Below, in pieces: positions 31,870 to 39,278 of a stretch of DNA of 64,000 nt. The notes beneath the pieces are model-generated. The model did no database searches. It was not told where the DNA came from and was given only the letters and a program-made list of their open reading frames with translations. Position 1 is the first letter of the stretch; each line of letters opens with the position of its first letter. A program made the position numbers and the translations under genes. Source of the DNA: Paenibacillus graminis (GTDB taxonomy: Bacteria; Bacillota; Bacilli; Paenibacillales; Paenibacillaceae); assembly GCF_000758705.1 (NCBI RefSeq), contig NZ_CP009287.1, positions 1,054,001 through 1,118,000 on the forward strand. The letters are read 5' to 3'.

Positions 31870-31883
31870 TGGAATCGATTGCA
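31870..31883. promoter_or_regulatory. cre box 2 upstream of glgP
   Basis: TGGAATCGATTGCA also fits TGNAANCGNWNNCW. The two boxes are 34 bases apart, about three helical turns, which would suit two CcpA dimers on the same DNA face. Confidence 0.55.
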
Positions 31884-32126
31884 CACCTATTTTAGCACAT
31901 TTCCAGAAAAATGCATATCGAACTTTGTAAACCGGATAATCTAATGAAATGTAATTCATAAGACATGAAGGCCTGTGTAAAGTAGGTCCCTTTAGCTAGT
32001 ACGAAAGCAGCGTTGCAATTTACGGCCCGAGCTGATTTTACCAAAAGTCCTTTTTTTCTTATAAAGTTGGAGCCGGCAGCCGAAATAAAGGATGAAACAC
32101 ACCACAACACAGGGGGAACCGATCAC

Positions 32127-33068
32127 ATGAAAAAAATCCTTAGTATCCTGGCAAGTTGTTTCCTGGCCATTAGCATGATGTCGGGAGCGGCACTGGCAAA
32201 ATCCGAAAACAGTAACGGAAAAGGCGACAGCAATGGCAAAGGCAAAGCAGAAGCTGCAACTGAAGCTGCAGTTGGCGTGCCGGCTAATGCATTAACGGCA
32301 GCAGACAAGGACAAAGACAAGGACAAAGACAAGGACAAGGACAAAGACAAAGAGAAAAGCAAAGAAGTGAATAAAGAAAGCGTTACTACCGCTACATATG
32401 CTACGTATGGAGATAAGGGTCACAATGGATATAAGGGACTTCTGCATGCGATTGAAAATGTAAAGGATAAGCCGGCAGGAGCAGTTATCGCCGAGCTTTT
32501 ATTAACCCGGTACAATACTGAACTGACACCAGAAATGAAGGCAGAGCTGGAAGCGATTCAAGACAAGGATGCCGCGCTGACGGCGCTTGCGGAGATGCTG
32601 AACCAAAAGGGAAGCGTAACCGATGCGGTGTACGTACAGAAAGAAGCCATTTTGGCCAATGTGAAGAATCTGAATTCTTATAAAAGGCTGGGCAAGCTGT
32701 ATGCGCAAACCGGCAAAAAAGGGATAAAGCTCTACGTTAACGGTGAAGAGTCGACTTCTGGCGCCGCTCCCCTTCTGACCGGGGGAAGCACATTAGTGCC
32801 GTTCAAAGCCATCGCTGAGGCCTTGCAGGCTGAGGTAGTCTGGAACGCGCAGGAGCGCTCTGTTACCATGACCCGGGAAGGGACTACAGTGAAGCTGTTT
32901 ATTGATAAAAAGACTGCGTACGTCAACGGACAAGCAGTTAGTCTTCAGGTGGCCCCGGCGATCGTAAAAGGCAATACGGTAGTCCCAGCCCGCTTTGTCA
33001 GTGAAGCCTTGAAAGCTACTGTAAAATGGGAGCCGGAATCCCAATCCGTAGTCATCTACGAAGAGTAG
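32127..33068 (+). CDS. Secreted stalk-domain protein (copper amine oxidase N-terminal-like domain)
   Basis: 313 residues, probably exported to the cell surface. ATG 32127 begins a clean signal peptide (KKILS, hydrophobic core, cleavage near GAALAKS); in-frame codons before it are non-coding. A Lys/Asp tract (about seven KD pairs from GACAAGGACAAA repeats, DNA ~32304-32355) follows. The middle is helical ('AGAVIAELLLTRYNTEL'). The C-terminal ~110 residues are the Cu_amine_oxidN1/stalk domain with its two typical repeats, 'TLVPFKAIAEALQAEVVWNA' and 'VVPARFVSEALKATVKWEPE'. Such domains are common in Paenibacillus wall-associated proteins. Role unknown. A terminator follows. Confidence 0.88.
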   Translation: MKKILSILASCFLAISMMSGAALAKSENSNGKGDSNGKGKAEAATEAAVGVPANALTAADKDKDKDKDKDKDKDKEKSKEVNKESVTTATYATYGDKGHNGYKGLLHAIENVKDKPAGAVIAELLLTRYNTELTPEMKAELEAIQDKDAALTALAEMLNQKGSVTDAVYVQKEAILANVKNLNSYKRLGKLYAQTGKKGIKLYVNGEESTSGAAPLLTGGSTLVPFKAIAEALQAEVVWNAQERSVTMTREGTTVKLFIDKKTAYVNGQAVSLQVAPAIVKGNTVVPARFVSEALKATVKWEPESQSVVIYEE

Positions 33069-33133
33069 GCCTTGCGCAGCCTCGGGTAAGGCAGTATTCT
33101 TTTGCAGGCTTTGAACTGCTATACATTCAGGAG

Positions 33134-33162
33134 AAGACACGGCAACTTTTGCCGTGTCTTTT
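33134..33162 (+). terminator. Terminator after the stalk-domain gene
   Basis: AAGACACGGCAA and TTGCCGTGTCTT form a stem with a tiny loop and a T-tail. Confidence 0.9.
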
Positions 33163-33278
33163 AAGTGTATGAGGATGCACTGGTCCATAAGGAAAGCAGA
33201 CAGATTCTGCCCGATCAAGCGGAATGGGGTTTGATAAACCTTAGTCATCCCGAGTAAGATAGAGAGTAACAAGTCAGG

Positions 33279-34214
33279 ATGGTGAAAAGATTGAGCATAG
33301 TGATAATTGGAAGCCTAAATATGGATATGGTGGTGCGGACAAGCCGGGCTCCGAACGCCGGAGAGACATTGTTTGGACAGGATTTTGCCCTGTCTCCAGG
33401 CGGAAAGGGTGCGAATCAGGCGGCAGCCGCAGCCCGTCTCGGCGCAGATGTGAGGATGATCGGCAGAGTGGGCAGAGATACCTTCGGCAGCGAACTGCTT
33501 GAAGTGATGCGCAAAGAGCGGATCGATACCGAGCATATAGGGCAAAGTGAAGCGCAGACTACAGGGGTGGCCTCTATTGTTGTGGACGGAGAAGGGGAGA
33601 ACCGGATTATCGTTGTGCCTGGCGCGAATACCGAGATGGGACCAGCGGATATCGCAGCACTGGAGCCGGTCATCAGCCAAGCGGAAATTGTGGTGATGCA
33701 GCTGGAGACGGATCTTACGATGTGTGCACATGCTGCGGCTATCGCACATAGACATGGGATTCCAGTGATCCTGAACCCGGCTCCGGCCAGGGAGCTTGAC
33801 GATGATTTTCTGCAGCATGTAACCTATCTGACTCCCAATGAGACGGAAGCGGGCATCCTGGCGGGAATGGACGTGAACAGCGTTGATGAGGCAGGGCAGG
33901 CGGCGCGTATTTTATTGCAAAAAGGGGTGCAGAACGTAATCGTGACCCTCGGCTCCAAAGGGGCGTTGATTGTAAATAAGGAAGGCTGCCTGCATATTCC
34001 CGGATTTCCAGTACAAGCTGTGGATACGGTAGCTGCCGGAGATTCTTTTAACGGAGCACTGGCCTGGCAGCTTACCCAAGGCAAAGCACTGGCCGAAGCA
34101 GCCAGATTTGCTAATGCGGTCGGTGCACTGGCGGTAGGCAAGCAGGGGGCAATTCCTTCGCTGCCGTACCTGCCGGAGGTTGAACAGTTCCTGCTGGACG
34201 CTGCTGAACAGTAA
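33279..34214 (+). CDS. rbsK: Ribokinase (PfkB family)
   Basis: Phosphorylates D-ribose to ribose-5-phosphate in the cytoplasm. 311 residues. PfkB signatures are clear: 'GSLNMDMVVRTSRAPNAGET' near the N-terminus, 'SPGGKGANQAAAAARLG' for sugar binding, and 'VDTVAAGDSFNGALAW' with the catalytic Asp. The start may be ATG 33279 or TTG 33291, which has AGGATGG 8 bases upstream and would give the canonical MSIVIIGSLNMD start. No rbs transporter or D-ribose pyranase is adjacent, so it may serve nucleoside- or ribose-derived sugar from elsewhere. Another PfkB substrate cannot be excluded. Confidence 0.88.
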   Translation: MVKRLSIVIIGSLNMDMVVRTSRAPNAGETLFGQDFALSPGGKGANQAAAAARLGADVRMIGRVGRDTFGSELLEVMRKERIDTEHIGQSEAQTTGVASIVVDGEGENRIIVVPGANTEMGPADIAALEPVISQAEIVVMQLETDLTMCAHAAAIAHRHGIPVILNPAPARELDDDFLQHVTYLTPNETEAGILAGMDVNSVDEAGQAARILLQKGVQNVIVTLGSKGALIVNKEGCLHIPGFPVQAVDTVAAGDSFNGALAWQLTQGKALAEAARFANAVGALAVGKQGAIPSLPYLPEVEQFLLDAAEQ

Positions 34215-34356
34215 ATTGAATATAGCTATATAAGCTGAACTGTAAAATGAAATCATAAAAAAGGGCGAACCTAATGGAGGGAAAGTGACCAGACCCCCAA
34301 TATGAAATTCTTAAGTTCCGCTTATATAGACGCTGATATATTAAGGAGCTGAAGAA

Positions 34357-35121
34357 ATGAGCGGCACAGTGACCGTTAGAAATGTAACCCTCGGTGAGGG
34401 GATTCCCAAAATCTGCGTTCCGCTGGTCAGCGCTGCGGCGTCTGAGCTGGTGGCAGAGGCCAAAGCGCTGAAGGAGCTGGCACCGGATCTGGTGGAATGG
34501 CGGAGTGACCTTTTTGCAGAGGTGGAGGATCTTGCGGCAGTTCAGAAAACGTTGGCCGAAATCTCTTCCGTTCTGCCCGGCATTCCGCTGATCTTCACGT
34601 TCCGCAGCGCCAGGGAAGGCGGCGGGCGGGAGATTTCGGAGGAATATTATATCCGGCTGAACCAAGCGGCCGCAGAAAGCGGTCATGTGGATATTATCGA
34701 CGTAGAGCTGTTCAATAAGGAGAACGTTGTCCGCGGACTGATTGCCGCTGCCCATGCCTGCGGGGTATTCGTGATCGTTTCGAATCACGATTTCAACGGA
34801 ACGCCGTCCGTGGAGGAGATTGTCTCCCGGCTGCGCCAGGCGCAGGCCCTTGGCGGGGATCTGCCGAAGATTGCTGTGATGCCGCAGCATGCAGGCGATG
34901 TGCTGACCCTGCTGGCGGCGACGAATACGATGCGGGAGCAATATGCGGACCGTCCGATTATTACGATGTCCATGGCTGGGGAAGGTGTAATCAGCCGTCT
35001 GGCCGGGGAAATCTTCGGCTCGGCGCTGACTTTTGGCGCGGCACACAAACCTTCGGCCCCGGGCCAGGTCGCTGTAGCCGAGCTGCGGAGGGTGCTGGAG
35101 CTGCTGCACCGCAGTCTGTAG
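34357..35121 (+). CDS. aroD: 3-dehydroquinate dehydratase, type I
   Basis: Third step of the shikimate pathway: 3-dehydroquinate to 3-dehydroshikimate by a Schiff-base mechanism. 254 residues, standard length. Motifs: 'LVEWRSDLF' (substrate binding), 'VSNHDFNGTPS' with the catalytic His, 'DLPKIAVMPQ' with the Schiff-base Lys, and 'ITMSMAGEGVISRLAGEIFG' near the C-terminus. ATG 34357 follows AAGGAG by 8 bases. It stands alone rather than in an aro operon; type I enzymes are sometimes catabolic (quinate use), but no quinate genes are seen. Confidence 0.95.
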   Translation: MSGTVTVRNVTLGEGIPKICVPLVSAAASELVAEAKALKELAPDLVEWRSDLFAEVEDLAAVQKTLAEISSVLPGIPLIFTFRSAREGGGREISEEYYIRLNQAAAESGHVDIIDVELFNKENVVRGLIAAAHACGVFVIVSNHDFNGTPSVEEIVSRLRQAQALGGDLPKIAVMPQHAGDVLTLLAATNTMREQYADRPIITMSMAGEGVISRLAGEIFGSALTFGAAHKPSAPGQVAVAELRRVLELLHRSL

Positions 35122-35308
35122 CAGCGGGATGGGCCTCAGCCTGTTGCGGATGAGCTGCAGGCGAATTAGCTAAATTGGGAACAGATTGTTACGACAGAAA
35201 TTGGGATAGATGCCTACACGGCAATGTTCTGTATACGGATGAGAATTAGGACGGTGAAGACGATTGAGACACTGCAAATAGCATTTGCTTGCAGATCAAT
35301 CAATATAT

Positions 35309-35349
35309 GAAAAGGGAGCTGCCTTGGTTTATGGGGCAGCTCCCTTTTC
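35309..35349. terminator. Strong hairpin between aroD and the convergent CMD gene
   Basis: AAAAGGGAGCTGCC and GGCAGCTCCCTTTT form a perfect 14-bp stem, with Ts on both strands, suited to bidirectional termination. The rest of 35122-35397 shows no gene. Confidence 0.92.
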
Positions 35350-35397
35350 TGTGTTAAATTACATGCATCAATCTTGCTAACCGGATATCCCGAGAAG

Positions 35398-35793
35398 TCA
35401 CTGCTGTGTGGCTATTGTCAGCCCGCGTTCCTGAAAAACCTCCTTGGCCACAAAGGTGGCGTTGAGTACCCGCGGAAAACCGGCGTAAGGCGTGCAGTGC
35501 AGGATGGCTTCGACAATCTCTTTGGGGGAAAGCCCCACGTTAAGTGCAGCATTGATGTGAACGGTAAGCTGAGGTTCGCAGCCGCCAAGAGTGGTAAGTG
35601 AGGAAATGGTGATTAATTGGCGCTGCTTCAAGTCCAGCCCTTCACGGATATAAATATCGCCAAAAGCAAACTCAATCACAAATTTGCCGAGATCGGGAGA
35701 GATGTCTTTCAGCGATTCAATCACTTTTGCTCCTCCAGTGCCATCCACCTCCATCAGCTTCTCCCAACCGCGGTCATAACGTTCTGTAGTCAT
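35398..35793 (-). CDS. Carboxymuconolactone decarboxylase family protein
   Basis: 131 residues. The central 'GLDLKQRQLITISSLTTLGG' and 'HINAALNVGLSPKEIVEAIL' are the family hallmark. The next stretch 'HCTPYAGFPRVLNATFVAKE' resembles the CMD/PcaC-like branch rather than the AhpD CxxC thiol-peroxidase branch, since no CxxC is present. The start is set by GGAGG 7 bases upstream. The gene is divergent from a MerR regulator with a 16-bp palindrome between them, and such pairs often respond to reactive aldehydes or electrophiles. Enzymatic reaction unknown; true carboxymuconolactone activity is unlikely without pca genes. Confidence 0.88.
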   Translation of the reverse strand: MTTERYDRGWEKLMEVDGTGGAKVIESLKDISPDLGKFVIEFAFGDIYIREGLDLKQRQLITISSLTTLGGCEPQLTVHINAALNVGLSPKEIVEAILHCTPYAGFPRVLNATFVAKEVFQERGLTIATQQ

Positions 35794-35834
35794 AAGTTAA
35801 CCTCCGTGTAATATGGATTTCGTGTTCTATCTCC

Positions 35835-35888
35835 AGGTTACAGCTTAGAGCGCGCTCTAATGCAACCCTTGATTGGGTGTGGTATGAT
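35835..35888. promoter_or_regulatory. Divergent MerR-type operator/promoter region
   Basis: TTAGAGCGCGCTCTAA at 35845-35860 is a perfect 16-base palindrome, similar to operators of NmlR/AdhR-type MerR regulators. On the - strand it lies in a 19-base spacer between TTGCAT (35860-35865) and TAACCT (35835-35840), the long spacer expected for MerR-activated promoters. On the + strand the same hexamer reads ATGCAA and is 17 bases from TATGAT (35883-35888), giving the regulator's own promoter. Both promoters thus appear to share one -35 hexamer. Confidence 0.65.
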
Positions 35889-35894
35889 TTCGGC

Positions 35895-36284
35895 ATGGAT
35901 AACTTACTTACGATTCAGGAAATGTCCCGCCTGACGGGACTGTCTGCGCATACGCTGCGGTATTACGAGAAGGAGGGCATGCTGGAGGGCGTAGTACGGA
36001 ATGAACAGGGCTACCGTGTCTATTCGGAGGCGGATGTGTCCTGGGTACAATTCCTGGTCGTTCTGCGGGAACTGGATATCCCGATCCGGGAAATGAAACG
36101 TTATTCCAATCTGCGCAGCCAAGGGCCTTCTACCGTCCATGAGCGGCGGTTGATGCTGGAAGCCCACCAGAGCAGGGTGGAAGAGCAGAGACGGAAGCTC
36201 AGCGGCAGTCTGGAGAAGATTGCCAGGAAGATTGAGTATTACAAAGAAATGGAGGAAGCCTTGGTTATAAAAAGAAATTCGTAA
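35895..36284 (+). CDS. MerR family transcriptional regulator (NmlR/AdhR-like)
   Basis: 129 residues. The N-terminal winged helix starts 'LLTIQEMSRLTGLSAHTLRYY' and 'NEQGYRVYSEADVSWVQFLV' completes the MerR DNA-binding domain. A long dimerisation helix ('LEAHQSRVEEQRRKLSGSLE') ends the protein. There is no metal-binding cysteine cluster, so an organic signal is more likely than a metal. ATG 35895 has no ribosome binding site and lies 7 bases after a good -10 (TATGAT 35883-35888), so the mRNA may be leaderless. It is divergent from the CMD-family gene, its probable target. Confidence 0.9.
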   Translation: MDNLLTIQEMSRLTGLSAHTLRYYEKEGMLEGVVRNEQGYRVYSEADVSWVQFLVVLRELDIPIREMKRYSNLRSQGPSTVHERRLMLEAHQSRVEEQRRKLSGSLEKIARKIEYYKEMEEALVIKRNS

Positions 36285-36342
36285 CACTGGGCAATATTAC
36301 CGGAACTGTAGTCCGCATTAGTTGTAATTGAGCACAAGCGAA

Positions 36343-36378
36343 AAGCAGCGGTTCTCTAATGATAGAGAATCGCTGCTT
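36343..36378. terminator. Bidirectional terminator between two MerR-family genes
   Basis: AAGCAGCGGTTCTCTA and TAGAGAATCGCTGCTT form a 16-base stem with a 4-base loop between convergent genes. Confidence 0.88.
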
Positions 36379-36409
36379 CGCAAAATCCTTCACTTATGGG
36401 AACAGCTGC

Positions 36410-36838
36410 CTATTCCTTCAAAGCTTCCGTGTATACATGCACGGCATCTCTCAAAAACTTAGCTACGCCGGGGCGGGTTTTGTCGTAGTAGGCGGTAAAC
36501 CGCTCATCGTCGACATACATTTGTGCCACTCCCGCATGCGCTTCTTTGGTATAGGTATCCCAGTAGAAGGTTAGCCACTGACGGTGGAGATCGGCGGCTT
36601 TTTGGGCAAGCACACTTGCCGGATCACCATCCTCCATCGCCTGCTCCAGCATAGCAAACATCTCTGCCTCAAGCTGCTGGATGGCGGCGTGCTGCTCTTC
36701 CGTCATATTTTTCAGCTTGCGGTTCGACTTCTCCACAGCCTCTTCGCCATATTTCTCGCGGATTTCCTGTCCGTACTTCTGCTCATTATCGTCAATCAGC
36801 TTTTGTTTAAAGCCTGCGAACTTTTCTTCATTGCTCAT
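36410..36838 (-). CDS. Putative internal translation product: stand-alone TipAS domain
   Basis: Within the TipA-like gene, an in-frame ATG at 36838 (minus strand) is preceded by AAGGGAG with a 7-base gap, a better ribosome binding site than the one before the full-length start. It would yield a 142-residue protein beginning MSNEEKFAGFKQ, the exact start of the TipAS domain. In Streptomyces lividans, TipAS (144 residues) is made in large excess over TipAL from an internal start in the same way. The length and position agree closely, so dual translation is likely, but it rests on this similarity and the visible site. Confidence 0.6.
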   Translation of the reverse strand: MSNEEKFAGFKQKLIDDNEQKYGQEIREKYGEEAVEKSNRKLKNMTEEQHAAIQQLEAEMFAMLEQAMEDGDPASVLAQKAADLHRQWLTFYWDTYTKEAHAGVAQMYVDDERFTAYYDKTRPGVAKFLRDAVHVYTEALKE

Positions 36839-37177
36839 CGTTATTCTCCCTTCGGTTTGGGCCAGTGTTTTTTCGACGTTCAAGATCAGCATCTCCAATT
36901 GTTGTTTCCGCTGAAGCAGCTGCTCATGGTGCTCGCGCAGGGCCCGGGCTCCGTCAAAGGACGGTGCGGTGACAAGCTCCTTAATCCCTTCAAGGCTTAA
37001 TCCCAGCTCCCGGTAAAAGAGGATCTGCTGCAGCCGGTCCACTTCTGCCTGCCCATAGATACGGTATCCCGAGGAGTTGATTCTGGCCGGCCTCAGAATG
37101 CCAATCTCATCGTAATACCGCAGGGTCCGCGTGCTGACTCCCGCAAGTGCCCCCAGCTTCTGCACGGTGTACTCCAT
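36410..37177 (-). CDS. MerR family regulator of the TipA type (TipAL-like, with TipAS domain)
   Basis: 255 residues, close to Streptomyces TipAL (253). The N-terminal ~75 residues are a MerR winged helix ('VQKLGALAGVSTRTLRYYDE'), followed by a coiled-coil helix ('HHEQLLQRKQQLEMLILNVE'). From Met114 the sequence is a TipAS drug-recognition domain with 'LHRQWLTFYWDTYTKEAHAG' and 'YVDDERFTAYYDKTRPGVAK'. TipAS domains bind thiopeptide antibiotics; related proteins (Mta, SkgA) control multidrug pumps or stress genes. The start at 37177 has only a weak GGGGG site. An internal start for the isolated TipAS domain is annotated separately. No efflux gene is adjacent. Confidence 0.92.
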   Translation of the reverse strand: MEYTVQKLGALAGVSTRTLRYYDEIGILRPARINSSGYRIYGQAEVDRLQQILFYRELGLSLEGIKELVTAPSFDGARALREHHEQLLQRKQQLEMLILNVEKTLAQTEGRITMSNEEKFAGFKQKLIDDNEQKYGQEIREKYGEEAVEKSNRKLKNMTEEQHAAIQQLEAEMFAMLEQAMEDGDPASVLAQKAADLHRQWLTFYWDTYTKEAHAGVAQMYVDDERFTAYYDKTRPGVAKFLRDAVHVYTEALKE

Positions 37178-37430
37178 AGTCTTATTAGCCCCCGTCTCTT
37201 TTTCAGCGTGTGTTCATGGATAGCCTCTCATCAACGTTGTTGCAAGCAGCTGCTTACAAGATCACTGTACACCTTTACGTAACGGCAATGTCAAACATTA
37301 ATTTACAGCGGGCAGGACCGGTTTACAGGGTGACGTATACGGATTCTTATATTTGAAACAGACAGCGGCACTCTCCCCAGGATGCCCACTAAGGAAACTG
37401 CCGCTGACCAGTTACGGGTATGGAGTTGTG

Positions 37431-38183
37431 TTATTTCTTACCGAGCTGTGCCGCAAAATAGGCTTGGAGTTCCGCCAGCTTCCGGGGATCAGCCAAAGCG
37501 TCTTCTCCCGGAAAATAGTGCTCGGCCACCAGCTCCCAGGTGGGAACGATCTTTTGCGCGTTCATGGCTTTGATTGCGATCTTGACGGTCTTGCGTTCTC
37601 TGGCATTGGAGAAGGTGTCCACATAATGCTGGGAACGCCCGAAGTCGAGATCGGGGAAGACGGCGCGGAAAATATCCGCAGTCATCTTGGCATCGTCCAG
37701 CGCGCGGTGCGCAGAACCGGACGGCTCCAGTCCGAACAGGGCCATCGCTCCTTCGACGCTGATATCGTTGCTGAGGCCGCGGGCGCGCAGCACGCCTTTG
37801 AGCAGATCGAAATAGGTGGCGGAGAGCCAGTAGGCATCGTCCATTTTATGCATGCGCACATCCTGAATGATCCGTTTCATATCCTCGCCGCCCCAAGTCA
37901 GGAGCAGCACGCCGTCCGCGCTCTGATCCAGCCAGGCCCGGAAGGCGGTAATCACCTTGGGGAACCGGTCGGCAACGTCGATATCCTCTTGGGGGATGCC
38001 GGTTTTTTTCTTAATGAATGAATTGAGGGTGGAGAAGTATATGGGTCTGATCAAAGCCGAGAATTCATCCTTATATTGCAGTGAAGCATCTAACCGGACG
38101 GCTCCAATCTCTATGACCTCCATAGGATGTTCACTGGCAAATTTGCGGCCGTTGAATTCGATGTCCAGAATAATATAATCCAC
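37431..38183 (-). CDS. 3'-5' exonuclease, DEDDh family (KapD/ERI-like)
   Basis: 250 residues. The DEDDh fold is seen in 'YIILDIEFNG' (first Asp/Glu pair), 'LLTWGGEDMKRIIQDVRMHK' around the second motif, and 'GSAHRALDDAKMTADIF' (His and Asp of the last motif). This subgroup includes KapD of Bacillus (linked to KinA/KinB signalling) and ERI-type RNases; the exact substrate is not evident. GTG 38183 is set by GGAGG 8 bases before it. It is monocistronic, with over 300 gene-free bases upstream on the window side of the next gene. Confidence 0.87.
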   Translation of the reverse strand: MDYIILDIEFNGRKFASEHPMEVIEIGAVRLDASLQYKDEFSALIRPIYFSTLNSFIKKKTGIPQEDIDVADRFPKVITAFRAWLDQSADGVLLLTWGGEDMKRIIQDVRMHKMDDAYWLSATYFDLLKGVLRARGLSNDISVEGAMALFGLEPSGSAHRALDDAKMTADIFRAVFPDLDFGRSQHYVDTFSNARERKTVKIAIKAMNAQKIVPTWELVAEHYFPGEDALADPRKLAELQAYFAAQLGKK

Positions 38184-38527
38184 AGGTAATGCCTCCGTTT
38201 CAGTGACTGGCGCTAGGATTGCCTTAAAATGCGCCGACTATTCTATTTTAGCAAAAAAAACGCATGAATGGGGAATTCGGTGGGAAACGGGGAGTTGTCT
38301 GCAGGGGAATAGGGACGGAGCTGTCGAATAGTCAGATAAGACGGAGAGCAGAAGCTAAAGTATCCGGAGGCGGACGACTCAAAAGGAGGCTTGAACCGCA
38401 GGAGGAGGATTCTGGTTGCTGAAGCAACAATTGTTGAAAGGAGAGGAACCGTCCCGGTCAGTGAATCCGTTATATTGCTCCTAACCTATTTCTGAGGGGA
38501 TTTCCGGCAAATAAGCGCTTGTGAGCC
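38184..38527. other. Gene-free stretch; possible 22-codon ORF
   Basis: 344 bases, purine-rich with several GGAGG-like strings. The only candidate gene is a TTG-started 22-codon frame on the + strand at 38416-38484 after GGAGGAGG; it has no recognisable content and is not annotated as a CDS. The - strand promoter of the exonuclease gene should lie near 38200-38260 (A/T-rich). Confidence 0.4.
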
Positions 38528-39265
38528 TTAGTCCCGGATTACATGACCTTGTCCCAGTGTGATTTCTGCGAAACCGGCCATCTGCCGGGCTTGATAACGG
38601 ATTGGCTTGCCGCTGCCCATGATGAGAATGTTGCGGATATCGGCCGTGCCCCCGGAGGGGAGGGCAAAAGCTTTGACGTAGGGGAATGCCTCGCTAAGGG
38701 TCGTGTGAATGGCACCCATCAGGCGGTCCTTTTCGCTGCGGCCCATCAGGTTCATGATGATCGACCCGCGGCTGTTCAGCCTGGAACGGGCCAGGGCGAA
38801 GAATCCGCTGGAGATCAAATGCCGGGGCGTTCCGTCAGCGGTGAAGGCATCCAGAAGGATGTAATCATAGCAGTGTTCCGGCTCACCCTCAAGAATGCTG
38901 CGCCCGTCCCCGACGATGACATTATCCTGGCTGTAACCAAAATGCTGCCTGCTCAGCTCCACAACCTCCGCACTCACCTCGGCAATCTTAAACCGCTTCT
39001 CCGTGAAGTAACCGGCGATCGTCCCGATTCCATGTCCAATAAGAAATACATCCTCGAAAAAAGGCCCGCCCGCCTCCATTAAGTGGATCATCGCCCGCGG
39101 GTATTCAAAGACCACCCGCCGGGGGTGGTCCAGATCAAGGGCGCCCTGAATGGCGTCCCCGGAAAACTGCAGCACACGGAATCTGCCTGTCTCGCCATAT
39201 AATTCTGTCGTATCGTAAACCTGGATTCCCTGCTGCTCATCCGATAGGTGTGACCGTGGTTGCAA
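38528..39265 (-). CDS. Spermidine synthase-like methyltransferase-fold protein
   Basis: 245 residues from TTG 39265, chosen because TAAGGAG, overlapping the stop of the upstream regulator, lies 9 bases before it; earlier in-frame codons are inside the regulator gene. The Rossmann-like fold is seen in 'DVFLIGHGIGTIAGYF', 'VGDGRSILEGEPEHCYDYIL' and 'LLDAFTADGTPRHLISSGFF'. It resembles the SpeE/spermine-synthase superfamily, but the usual GGGDG loop is GHGIG and the N-terminal tetramerisation part is short, so polyamine synthesis is doubtful. It is the last gene of the ABC/YesMN operon. Function in that setting is unknown. Confidence 0.75.
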   Translation of the reverse strand: MQPRSHLSDEQQGIQVYDTTELYGETGRFRVLQFSGDAIQGALDLDHPRRVVFEYPRAMIHLMEAGGPFFEDVFLIGHGIGTIAGYFTEKRFKIAEVSAEVVELSRQHFGYSQDNVIVGDGRSILEGEPEHCYDYILLDAFTADGTPRHLISSGFFALARSRLNSRGSIIMNLMGRSEKDRLMGAIHTTLSEAFPYVKAFALPSGGTADIRNILIMGSGKPIRYQARQMAGFAEITLGQGHVIRD

Positions 39266-39278
39266 GAGATCAATCTCC

